NCBI GenBank assembly: GCA_002438345.1
Contig: DJUJ01000225.1
Coordinates: 3,030-11,506 of the forward strand
DNA: 8,477 bases
Direction of reading: 5' to 3'
Source of the DNA: Paenibacillus sp. UBA6285
GTDB taxonomy: Bacteria > Bacillota > Bacilli > Paenibacillales > Paenibacillaceae
The notes beneath the pieces were generated by a model. That model was not told the origin of the DNA. It worked only from the letters and a program-made list of their open reading frames with translations, and made no database searches. The position numbers and the translations under genes were made by a program. Below are positions 1-5,959 of the stretch, piece after piece (the first letter of the stretch is position 1; every line of letters begins with the position of its first letter).

Positions 1-892
1 CCAGATCCTCAACCACGAGACCATTTTTGAAAAACAATGCCGCGGAGACAATAACCATCGCCAGATTCACTGCGCCAGCAATAATCATCGCAATAATAAT
101 ATCTATGAATTCCAGTTTAAAGATCTGTTTTTTCTCCGCCTCATTCACCCCTACGACACGGTTCTGTGTAAGTGATGAATGTAGATAAATGGCATGTGGC
201 ATCACTGTTGCGCCTAGAATTCCTGCGGCCAAAAGGATGCTGTCCACCCCTTCAAACTTAGGCGTAAACATGCCTACAGCAACAGCGCCCATATCTGGTT
301 TAGCTACAATAACTTGAAATGCGAATGCTAAAACGACTATAAGAATCATTGCAGCGATTCCGGCCTCTAGTGAGCGGTATCCCCGACGCTGAAGCTCTAA
401 GATAGCAAAAGAACCAACAGCAGTAATCAGTGCTGCAGGCAGCATAGGAATATCAAACAATAGATAAAGTCCTAATGCCGCCCCGATAAACTCCGCCAGA
501 TCCGTAGCTATTATCACCAGTTCACTTTGAATCCATAAGAAGATCGATACACTCTTCGGAAATCGATCATGAGCGATCTCAGGCAAGTTCTTGCCTGTAG
601 CAATACCAAGCTTGGCGGATAACGCCTGAATAAGAACGGCCATTAAATTCGAGGCTACAATCACCCATAATAAGAGGTAGCCATATTTTGAACCCGCCGT
701 AATGTTGGTGGCAAAATTACCTGGATCCAGATAAGCAACCGCTGCGATAAACGCTGGACCTAAGAAAGGAAGTAATCTTCTAATCCCTTTGATCTCCCCA
801 TTAAGTACGGCTTGCGCTGAAATGGAGTTCTTATGTTGTTTTATATGTGGCTGTTCTATATGTGGTTGTTCTACTAAAGTTTGTTCAAGCAT
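1..892 (-). CDS. mntH: Nramp-family Mn2+/divalent metal:proton symporter, 5' part (3' end outside window)
   Basis: Imports Mn2+ (and possibly Fe2+) across the cytoplasmic membrane with protons. The 297 visible codons contain the two Nramp signatures. DPGN (residues 56-59, first core helix) is followed by FATN. MPHAIYLHSS (231-240, sixth core helix) supplies the Met of the metal site. Known Nramp structures coordinate metal with this Asp, Asn and Met. Several hydrophobic helices are visible. The family is usually about 420-450 aa, so roughly the last third lies beyond position 1. The ATG at 892 is chosen because AGGAGG (900-905, complement) sits 7 nt upstream. The cytoplasmic N-terminus is a long hydrophilic tail with a 15-bp tandem repeat (841-855 and 856-870) encoding PHI(E/K)Q twice; its His residues might touch metal, but this is speculative. 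A MntR-like operator and promoter lie directly upstream. Confidence 0.96.
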   Translation of the reverse strand, partial: MLEQTLVEQPHIEQPHIKQHKNSISAQAVLNGEIKGIRRLLPFLGPAFIAAVAYLDPGNFATNITAGSKYGYLLLWVIVASNLMAVLIQALSAKLGIATGKNLPEIAHDRFPKSVSIFLWIQSELVIIATDLAEFIGAALGLYLLFDIPMLPAALITAVGSFAILELQRRGYRSLEAGIAAMILIVVLAFAFQVIVAKPDMGAVAVGMFTPKFEGVDSILLAAGILGATVMPHAIYLHSSLTQNRVVGVNEAEKKQIFKLEFIDIIIAMIIAGAVNLAMVIVSAALFFKNGLVVEDL

Positions 893-935
893 CTCAGTTC
901 CTCCTCTTGCCCTAAAAAGTTGTCTGCACACACGA

Positions 936-955
936 AAGTTTCCCTGATGCAACTT
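936..955 (-). promoter_or_regulatory. Candidate MntR operator of mntH
   Basis: The minus strand reads AAGTTGCATCAGGGAAACTT, with outer arms AAGTT/AACTT. It closely resembles the MntR boxes recalled for Bacillus mntH/mntA (TTTGC...AGGGAAAC type). It lies 8 bp downstream of the -10 hexamer and so covers the expected transcription start, where Mn-bound MntR would block initiation. The match to the family consensus is from memory and was not scored with a matrix. Confidence 0.7.
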
Positions 956-963
956 ATATTTAA

Positions 964-992
964 AGTATATGCTCATTTCTGAAAAATGTAAA
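964..992 (-). promoter_or_regulatory. mntH promoter (sigma-A type)
   Basis: On the minus strand, -35 TTTACA (987-992) and -10 TATACT (964-969) are separated by exactly 17 bp. Both hexamers match 5/6 to the vegetative consensus. The predicted start, near 957, falls inside the candidate MntR operator. Confidence 0.75.
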
Positions 993-1036
993 TATGTTTC
1001 ATTCAGGATTTTCATAAGCTTGTACACTTCTGCTCG

Positions 1037-1086
1037 ACAAAAAAGCTGGACGATGATCAGGAAATTACCCGATCTTCGCCCAGCTT
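1037..1086 (-). terminator. Intrinsic terminator after the small membrane-protein gene
   Basis: Positions 1043-1061 and 1068-1086 form a 19-bp stem around a 6-nt loop. In minus-strand RNA the imperfect positions become G-U wobbles apart from one mismatch, and the stem runs into a U tract (A run at 1039-1044 on plus). It is therefore oriented to stop transcripts from the 1116-1316 gene, or from glnS plus that gene, before mntH. Confidence 0.85.
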
Positions 1087-1115
1087 AAATTCTTAAGTCC
1101 ATGATTACGACCTGT

Positions 1116-1316
1116 TTATAAAGTGAGACTTTGAATATCTCTTCTCATTTGTTCATTCTGTATTTTCAGATCATTCAATTCTTTCTGAATCTCCTGATAA
1201 TCAGGTGACGCTTGCTTTCTTGATCCATGTCCGTGTCCATGTTTCCCGCCCAGTCCGAACATCATAAATAGCATCATTAAAGGGCAGATCAATGTGATTA
1301 ACCAAGACCAATTCAT
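1116..1316 (-). CDS. Small His-rich single-pass membrane protein (DUF2933-like)
   Basis: This is a 66-aa protein of unknown function. Residues 3-20 form one hydrophobic helix containing ICPLMMLFMMF. A glycine/histidine stretch follows (GGKHGHGHG, about 23-31), then a charged, heptad-like segment (about 38-63) likely to form a short coiled coil. The CPLMxLFMM helix followed by a His/Gly linker is the layout I associate with DUF2933-type small membrane proteins; that name is from memory. AAGGAGG (1324-1330, complement) is 7 nt before the ATG, which makes a real gene likely. It lies 74 nt after glnS in the same direction and may be partly co-transcribed with it. A strong terminator separates it from mntH. 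Metal binding by the HGHGH run is possible but unproven. Confidence 0.75.
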   Translation of the reverse strand: MNWSWLITLICPLMMLFMMFGLGGKHGHGHGSRKQASPDYQEIQKELNDLKIQNEQMRRDIQSLTL

Positions 1317-1347
1317 AGCTTTACCTCCTTGAAATTCATTATGACCT

Positions 1348-1360
1348 CTTTATCATAAAG
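1348..1360. repeat. 13-bp palindrome upstream of the small membrane-protein gene
   Basis: CTTTATCATAAAG is a 5-bp perfect inverted repeat around TCA. It sits between the glnS stop codon and the next ribosome binding site, just upstream of a CATAAT hexamer on the minus strand. It could be an operator, since A/T-rich palindromes like this recall metalloregulator sites. No convincing -35 was found, so a local promoter is unproven. Confidence 0.3.
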
Positions 1361-1390
1361 AATAATTGTGGAGAAAGGATGTGCTGTGGA

Positions 1391-3070
1391 TTACGAATTC
1401 TTCTTCCATGTGTCCTTCAGCGGCACAATTCGATTCAGTACCAGCTTATCTGGTGTGGTATACTTCTTATCCACACAGAAGAATCCATGCCGGATGAATT
1501 GAAATTTATCTTCTGGAAGCGCGCTTCCCATGGAAGGTTCAAGCAAACAACCCTTCAGGATCGTTAGGGAATCCGGATTAAGATACGCGTCCCAGCGCTC
1601 ATCGTCTTCTTTAGAACCATCGTTATCTCTTAGCAGCCGCTCATATAGATGAACTTCCGCTTTGATAGCGTGTTCTGCCGATACCCAGTGGATGGTCGCT
1701 TTAACCTTACGTTCATTAAATCCACTTCCACTCTTCGTTCTCGGATCGTAGGTGCAGCGAAGCTCTATAACTTCTCCGGTTGCTTCGTCCTTGATCACCT
1801 CATTGCACTTCAAGAAATAAGCACCCTTTAGCCTTACCTCGTTACCAATAGTCAGCCTGTGATAACCTTTAGGTGGCTCCTCCATGAAATCCTCTTGTTC
1901 AATATAAAGCGTTCGTGAAAAAGGAACTTCTCTATCCCCAACCGTCTTATCTTCGCTGTTATTCTCAATCGTTAGCCATTCGCTATGATCCTCAGGATAG
2001 TTAGTAATGACCACTTTTAAAGGCTTGAGAACGGCCATCACGCTAGGTGCTTTCGCCTTCAAATCTTGTCTAAGCGCATGCTCTAACATCGCAATATCCA
2101 CAATGGTGCTATGTCTGACAAATCCGATTTCCTTCACAAAATTCCGAATACTCTCAGGCGTAAAACCTCTTCTCCGCAGTCCGCGAAGCGTTGGAAGTCT
2201 TGGATCATCCCACCCGTCCACATATTGTCCTGTAACTAGTTGTCTGATATACCGTTTGCTAGTGACTACGCCTGTGATGTTCACCCGTCCGAATTCCCTT
2301 TGCTTAGGAGCCTCAGGGGTATCCAGCTCATTCAGCACCCACTCATACAGTGGTCGATGATCCTTGAACTCAATCGAGCATAAGGAATGCGTAATGCCTT
2401 CTATAGCGTCTTGTATAGGATGAGCGAAGTCATACATCGGATAGATGCACCAATCGTTGCCCGTTCTATAATGCTCCGCATGAATGATTCTATAAATCAC
2501 CGGGTCACGCAAGTTGATATTAGGTGAGCTCATATCTATTTTGGCCCGTAATACTCTGGCTCCCGTCGGATAGGCTCCATTCCTCATCTCCGTGAATAAC
2601 TTCAAATTCTCTTCCACAGAACGCTCCCGATAAGGGCTGTTTTTTCCCGGCTCCGTAAGCGTTCCTCTATAAGCTGATACCTCTTCAGGTGATAAATCGC
2701 AGACGTAGGCTTTTCCTTTTCGGATTAGCTTTACTGCGCTATTGTAAATTTTCTCAGAATAATCTGATCCGTAGAAAGTATGGTCCGGTGGGTAGCCCAT
2801 CCATAGCATATCTTCGCGAATAGCATTTACATACTCCAGATCCTCTTTTAAAGGATTCGTATCATCGAACCGCAAGTGAAACTTTCCGCCATACTTTTTC
2901 GCAGTCGTATAGTTCGTGTGAATGGCATACGCACTACCAATATGCAGATATCCGTTAGGTTCCGGTGGGAATCTGGTACAAACGTCTCTACTGTAAGTCT
3001 CAGCCTCAAGCTCTTCTTGAATAAATCTGTCGATGTAACTTTCTGACACTACTTCTGTTGCCTTATTCAT
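1391..3070 (-). CDS. glnS: Glutamine--tRNA ligase (GlnRS)
   Basis: Charges tRNA-Gln with glutamine using ATP, in the cytoplasm. It is 559 aa, close to the roughly 554 aa of E. coli GlnRS. The class I signature is FPPEPNGYLHIGSA (residues 34-47, HIGH variant HIGS), followed by GKFHLRFDDTNP (62-73). The KMSKS-equivalent loop is TSKR (270-273), and the GlnRS-typical WDDPRLPTLRGLRRRG follows at about 287-302. The C-terminal half matches the beta-barrel anticodon-binding region. The HIGS/TSKR forms look like the usual variant in Firmicute GlnRS rather than damage. The start at 3070 is chosen because AGGAGG (3079-3084, complement) lies 8 nt upstream. The frame stays open to 3223, but that extension runs through the T-box terminator and is not coding. 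Most Bacillus use GatCAB transamidation instead of GlnRS, so this gene supports Paenibacillus or a relative. Confidence 0.97.
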   Translation of the reverse strand: MNKATEVVSESYIDRFIQEELEAETYSRDVCTRFPPEPNGYLHIGSAYAIHTNYTTAKKYGGKFHLRFDDTNPLKEDLEYVNAIREDMLWMGYPPDHTFYGSDYSEKIYNSAVKLIRKGKAYVCDLSPEEVSAYRGTLTEPGKNSPYRERSVEENLKLFTEMRNGAYPTGARVLRAKIDMSSPNINLRDPVIYRIIHAEHYRTGNDWCIYPMYDFAHPIQDAIEGITHSLCSIEFKDHRPLYEWVLNELDTPEAPKQREFGRVNITGVVTSKRYIRQLVTGQYVDGWDDPRLPTLRGLRRRGFTPESIRNFVKEIGFVRHSTIVDIAMLEHALRQDLKAKAPSVMAVLKPLKVVITNYPEDHSEWLTIENNSEDKTVGDREVPFSRTLYIEQEDFMEEPPKGYHRLTIGNEVRLKGAYFLKCNEVIKDEATGEVIELRCTYDPRTKSGSGFNERKVKATIHWVSAEHAIKAEVHLYERLLRDNDGSKEDDERWDAYLNPDSLTILKGCLLEPSMGSALPEDKFQFIRHGFFCVDKKYTTPDKLVLNRIVPLKDTWKKNS

Positions 3071-3153
3071 TAGTGTTACCTCCTGTATATAAGTGATACC
3101 CGCATGATTATTCTGCACAAGCATAAACGCCTTCGGCGTCCTTGTATTTAAAT

Positions 3154-3202
3154 AAAAAAGAACCTCACCTCCAAGACTTATGGTCTTGGGGACGAAATTC
3201 TC
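3154..3202 (-). terminator. T-box regulated intrinsic terminator
   Basis: Arms 3183-3202 and 3158-3177 form a 20-bp stem with a 5-nt loop. The stem contains G-U wobbles and one C-A mismatch. It is followed by a U run (A at 3154-3159 on plus). Its 5' arm contains CGTCCCC, the segment also needed for the antiterminator, so the two structures exclude each other. Confidence 0.92.
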
Positions 3203-3450
3203 GCGGTACCACCCCAGGTTCATTAATATGTCGCCATATTAATCTCATCAAGTACGGCAATGCTTCTTACGCAGTGCTTATACTCTAGCTCTATAACAGG
3301 AGCTCCCGTCATACCATCCCCTTTGTCCGGTTCCGATATGCCGCTCAGAGGCTTGTTTCGATAAAATATCCCTTACCCCGTTCTCATCATCCAGGGCTCT
3401 CTGTGAAGGAATGATTTTATTTACTCTTCTCGTCATCGCGTTTAATTATT
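3154..3450 (-). promoter_or_regulatory. T-box riboswitch leader of glnS (Gln specific)
   Basis: In minus-strand RNA the leader opens with GATGACGAGAAGAGTA, the conserved K-turn/loop-E opening of T-box stem I. A long stem follows (AATAAAAT...ATTTTAT arms) with the AGAGAGC element near 3395. The specifier loop reads GAAA-CAA-G, so the specifier at 3353-3355 is CAA (Gln). The T-box core GGGGTGGTACCGCG lies at about 3202-3215. Its UGGU bulge would pair with the 3' end of uncharged tRNA and predicts discriminator base A. GGGG can pair with CCCC just downstream (antiterminator) or be left out when the terminator forms. A small 5-bp hairpin (3127-3139) sits between the terminator and the ribosome binding site. 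Expected behaviour: glutamine starvation raises uncharged tRNA-Gln and allows read-through into glnS. Confidence 0.93.
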
Positions 3451-3456
3451 TTGTAT

Positions 3457-3485
3457 AGGATACCAAAAAGGTGCTCCTATGTAAA
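3457..3485 (-). promoter_or_regulatory. glnS T-box promoter
   Basis: On the minus strand, TTTACA (3480-3485) and TATCCT (3457-3462) are separated by 17 bp, placing the start near 3450, immediately before stem I. The -10 is a weak 4/6 match. A nearby TATACA (3451-3456) is an alternative -10 but would need a spacer that is too long. Confidence 0.6.
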
Positions 3486-3514
3486 TGGTGCTGATTCTCC
3501 GGGCAGGCGTGTTC

Positions 3515-3550
3515 TCTATTCCTCGCTCAGAGCCATTTCTACCTTAGAAC
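3515..3550 (-). pseudogene. Orphan copy of the 3' end of the methyltransferase-TPR gene
   Basis: Positions 3515-3534 match 4352-4371 at 19 of 20 bases. The second site is the last codons and stop of the 518-aa gene downstream. Read on the minus strand in the same frame, the orphan gives ...KVEMALSEE-stop (TAG at 3516-3518) against ...LELITALIEE-stop in the intact gene. Similarity fades beyond about 12 codons and continues only a few bases past the stop. No start or open frame belongs to it, so it is a remnant. It lies directly upstream of the glnS promoter. Confidence 0.55.
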
Positions 3551-3659
3551 ACTTACAAAACGTTTAGGTAGTGTCAACCCCACAATCGACCCATATAGGT
3601 ATAATCAACCATTGATTGGTAACAAAGATTGAAAATTCTGTTATTGAGGTATATATTTG

Positions 3660-3815
3660 ATGATGTCACAAAATTACCCATATACCAAGGTAGAGATGAA
3701 AAAAATATCAACTTCTGCAATTACTAATAGACCATCAACTTTTATTACACGAGATAATAATGTTAGGGATAATTTACTTTATGAGATTGCCATCACATAC
3801 TCAATTGAGTTATAA
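3660..3815 (+). CDS. Possible small protein, 51 aa, unknown
   Basis: An open frame starts with a double ATG (3660 and 3663), preceded by GAGGT (3646-3650) at a usable 9-nt distance, and ends at TAA 3813-3815. The product is polar, rich in Thr, Asn, Ser and Ile, has no hydrophobic segment, and I do not recognise it. An internal ATG at 3699 is another possible start. Its 3' end overlaps the -35/-10 region of the next gene, which argues that only one of the two readings may be real. A/T-rich DNA makes short chance ORFs common, so confidence is low. Confidence 0.25.
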   Translation: MMSQNYPYTKVEMKKISTSAITNRPSTFITRDNNVRDNLLYEIAITYSIEL

Positions 3816-3816
3816 A
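3787..3816 (+). promoter_or_regulatory. Promoter of the 130-aa gene with a 12-bp palindrome in the spacer
   Basis: TTGCCA (3787-3792) is followed after 17-18 bp by TTATAA/TATAAA (3810-3816). The spacer ends in ACTCAATTGAGT (3799-3810), a perfect 12-bp palindrome touching the -10. That is a typical place for a repressor site, though no regulator is identified. Confidence 0.55.
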
Positions 3817-3824
3817 ATTATTTT

Positions 3825-3846
3825 GGAGACTGAATGATCAGTCTCC
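3825..3846 (+). other. 5' UTR hairpin before the 130-aa gene
   Basis: GGAGACTGA and TCAGTCTCC form a perfect 9-bp stem with an ATGA loop, about at the start of the predicted transcript and 13 nt ahead of the ribosome binding site. There is no clean U run after it (ATCTTTCTTC), so an mRNA-stabilising or regulatory hairpin is more likely than a terminator. Confidence 0.55.
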
Positions 3847-3872
3847 ATCTTTCTTCAATAAGGAGGCAGTTT

Positions 3873-4265
3873 ATGAAAAGAATTAGTGTCCTTTCATTTT
3901 CACTGATAATTTTGCTGATTTTATTATTTGTATTAGTCAGATCAAAGCAAAAGATCGTCAGCGTTAGCCTTGTGTCCGAAACAACGGAAATCACTTATAC
4001 TTACAGTGAAAGCATTCAAATCTTCGAAGATGCTATAAGAACTTCAAAAAAATTACCCAGGGCTGTTGATGTGGGTGGTCCACCAACTTATCGAATGACG
4101 GTTACTTACGCTAATTCTGAGGTTGTCGAATTCAGCCTTTATATGGATTTTGAAACTAAAAATGGCTTCCTTATTAAAAATAGTGATAGCGAAAAGATGC
4201 TGGACTTAAAAGACAAAAATGCGAAAGAGCTAGCAGAACTGTTAATTAAAGAAAAGAAAAAATAA
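3873..4265 (+). CDS. Membrane-anchored hypothetical protein, possibly YhfM-like
   Basis: A 130-aa protein with a short basic N-terminus and one strongly hydrophobic helix (about residues 5-23). There is no lipobox Cys, so it is probably a membrane anchor with the remainder outside the cell. The soluble part alternates beta-like stretches (SVSLVSETTEITYTY, TYRMTVTYANSEVVEFSLYMD), has a central VDVGGPPTYR turn and ends in a Lys-rich helix. Size and layout recall B. subtilis YhfM-type domains; this is a weak, unsearched resemblance. The ATG at 3873 is preferred because AAGGAGG (3860-3866) lies 6 nt upstream. The in-frame ATG at 3834 falls inside the hairpin loop and has no ribosome binding site. 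It has its own promoter and runs convergent to the 4353-5909 gene. Its composition is A/T-richer than its neighbours, consistent with acquisition as part of the repeat-bounded module. Confidence 0.75.
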   Translation: MKRISVLSFSLIILLILLFVLVRSKQKIVSVSLVSETTEITYTYSESIQIFEDAIRTSKKLPRAVDVGGPPTYRMTVTYANSEVVEFSLYMDFETKNGFLIKNSDSEKMLDLKDKNAKELAELLIKEKKK

Positions 4266-4284
4266 TGTAGGATTTTTTTATAAA

Positions 4285-4341
4285 AACTGTGACTCGCAAG
4301 AGGTCACTTTTTTCAAAGTGTCCATCTTTCGAATCACAGTT
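4285..4341. terminator. Shared bidirectional terminator between convergent genes
   Basis: Arms 4285-4310 and 4315-4341 are a 26/27-nt imperfect inverted repeat with a 4-nt loop, differing at about four positions. In the minus direction the hairpin ends TCACAGTTTTTAT, ideal for stopping the methyltransferase transcript. In the plus direction a smaller nested hairpin (GTGAC...GTCAC, 4289-4307) followed by six T (4308-4313) stops the 130-aa gene. Confidence 0.8.
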
Positions 4342-4352
4342 CAACGTATGTT

Positions 4353-5909
4353 CTATTCCTCGATCAGAGCCGTTATCAGTTCCAACACTACTTCATTATC
4401 CGGCTCTACAGCCAAAGCTCTACGCGCGTATTCCAGTGCAGCAGCTTCAGCTCCAAGCTCGTAGTTACTAATCGCCATACTATACAGCACGGCGGCTATA
4501 GGTTCTTCCGTATTGGCATGCATAGACCGCTCTAAGTAGACTAACGCCTCCTCGAACTTATCCATTTCATACAGCAGTAATCCAGCGTCTAGCGATAGGT
4601 CATAACTTTGTTCCATCGGATAGTAGCCTGTCCACATTAACTGTATGCCTCGCTGAAGATCCAGCATTTCTTCATCACTGGCATCGGGCAGCAGCTCCGA
4701 AATCTGTTCAGCACTGTGGATAAACCATTCCGCATCGTACCCGCCTAATCGCCAAAAGGCCAAAATTTGCTGCAGCCCCATTGTTTCTAATTGCTGATCC
4801 ATCCATTCCTTCACACTGAAGAAATCGTCCGGGCCAAAACGCTCTATAAATCGCTTGTAACCTAACCGAGTGTTCGTATATTTCATCGGCGAATCCAGCA
4901 TAAGAATACATCCGATGTTCAAGTTTTTATAATGATGAGCGGTAAATAAGGAGTGAGCCCCTTTTTGCTCCAACGTATGCTGAATCGCATGATAGTTCGC
5001 CGTTAAGGAGAAACTTCCGTGATGAATAAGCATAGGCGGCTCCGCAAATTCCCAATTCTCTATACGGTGATCTCCCTTATCCGCTGTAAGTAGAACGAAA
5101 CCTTCTGTAGACAACCTCGCAAGCCGCTCCAGACAAGTAAGCCCCACGACCGGAAACAGAATATGCGAATCCTCCAGCTTCTGCTGATAGAGCTTTATAA
5201 CATCGTGATAAGGATAGGTCTCTTTTTCGTAACTAGCCGCACGACGATAATGATACTGTGGGATGATTTTTCCAAGTACATCTGAGGGGTTATCCGAATC
5301 TGCATCCTCTGAATACTGAATCGATACCTCACATTCATATATCTTCCCTTCATCCACATAAATCAATTCCTGTGGGATACTGTCAAAAAAATAATTCGCT
5401 ACAAGCAGCAGCGGCTGCTGTAAATCACCGGGCCTGATGCTGAGCTTAGCGTGAACTAAATGCAGTTCAGTATCCTGTACAGCATCAAAACGTGCGAAAT
5501 CCAGTATCCCCTGCTCTACGAATGGAAGTAAGCTCGAGTGCTGCTGCCAGCTGGTTATATTTTTAGTCGGCAAATCACTCATTACATAACGAAAAGGAGG
5601 AAGCTGAATCCCCGCGTAATCAATGATTTCGCATAGATTCTTAAGGATATGAAACGCTAATCGGCCCGCTCCCGCTCCCAGTTCCAGTATGGTGACTGTT
5701 TCAGAGAGATGTCCTTGTCCAGCCCGATCTTGAAGGAATCCGAAGATCATTTCTGCATATGCTGTCGCAATCATAGGATTACTCGTAATATACTGTGGGA
5801 CCTGATCATTATTCCAAGCCTTTAATCCCTGTTCTTCATAATAAGCCCGCTGCAATTCCCAAATGGGTGCTTCACTGAAGCGATATTTCTGCACTTCGTT
5901 ACCTGTCAT
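4353..5909 (-). CDS. SAM-dependent methyltransferase-like protein with C-terminal TPRs
   Basis: A 518-aa protein with no signal peptide, hence cytoplasmic. Residues 74-83 (ILELGAGAGR) are methyltransferase motif I, which binds S-adenosylmethionine. YITSNPMIA (40-48) before it and LLLVANYFFDSIPQEL (167-182) after it recall the MidA/NDUFAF7 family, which has a YxTSPE segment and an ANExLDxxP motif. The second motif is altered here (ANYFFDSIP), so activity and substrate are open. Residues about 440-518 hold two TPR-like helix pairs (KFEEALVYLERSM and AAALEYARRALAVEPDN), a protein-interaction module not usual for MidA itself. The start at 5909 has only a weak AGCAGG ribosome binding site about 12 nt away. 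It lies 50 nt behind the exported stalk-domain gene, probably in one transcript. An orphan copy of its last codons lies at 3515-3550. Confidence 0.8.
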   Translation of the reverse strand: MTGNEVQKYRFSEAPIWELQRAYYEEQGLKAWNNDQVPQYITSNPMIATAYAEMIFGFLQDRAGQGHLSETVTILELGAGAGRLAFHILKNLCEIIDYAGIQLPPFRYVMSDLPTKNITSWQQHSSLLPFVEQGILDFARFDAVQDTELHLVHAKLSIRPGDLQQPLLLVANYFFDSIPQELIYVDEGKIYECEVSIQYSEDADSDNPSDVLGKIIPQYHYRRAASYEKETYPYHDVIKLYQQKLEDSHILFPVVGLTCLERLARLSTEGFVLLTADKGDHRIENWEFAEPPMLIHHGSFSLTANYHAIQHTLEQKGAHSLFTAHHYKNLNIGCILMLDSPMKYTNTRLGYKRFIERFGPDDFFSVKEWMDQQLETMGLQQILAFWRLGGYDAEWFIHSAEQISELLPDASDEEMLDLQRGIQLMWTGYYPMEQSYDLSLDAGLLLYEMDKFEEALVYLERSMHANTEEPIAAVLYSMAISNYELGAEAAALEYARRALAVEPDNEVVLELITALIEE

Positions 5910-5959
5910 CTATTTTTTAACCTGCTCTCTGTATATCTTGTTAGAACACTCTATGATAC

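Larger units (their letters stand above)
3515..4371. repeat. AT-rich module between 20-nt direct repeats
   Basis: The two near-identical 20-mers (3515-3534 and 4352-4371) lie in the same orientation, 837 bp apart. They frame a visibly A/T-richer stretch holding the 51-codon ORF, the 130-aa membrane protein with its own promoter, and a terminator. No transposase, integrase or terminal inverted repeats are visible, so the mechanism is unknown. Positions 3551-3640 hold nothing I can assign apart from an isolated TATAAT at 3600-3605. Confidence 0.45.

Noticed and set aside
2007..2360. 117-aa open frame on the plus strand inside glnS
   Set aside because: It is antisense to a well-recognised gene and shows no motif or ribosome binding site; it is a shadow frame.
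1391..3070. HIGS and TSKR in GlnRS as damaged catalytic motifs
   Set aside because: Surrounding sequence is fully conserved and these forms are consistent with the Firmicute GlnRS subtype.
3071..3223. 51-residue N-terminal extension of GlnRS in the same open frame
   Set aside because: It translates the T-box core and terminator hairpin, has no ribosome binding site at 3223, and the ATG at 3070 has a strong AGGAGG.
3572..3577. TTGACA on the minus strand as a second glnS promoter
   Set aside because: No acceptable -10 lies 16-18 bp downstream, and the promoter at 3457-3485 fits the T-box start.
3600..3605. TATAAT as a promoter for the 51-codon ORF
   Set aside because: It is a perfect -10 but has no -35 at 16-18 bp and no extended TG, in A/T-rich DNA where such hexamers are frequent.
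4708..4911. 67-aa minus-strand frame inside the methyltransferase gene
   Set aside because: It is an alternate frame of a supported CDS and has no independent evidence.
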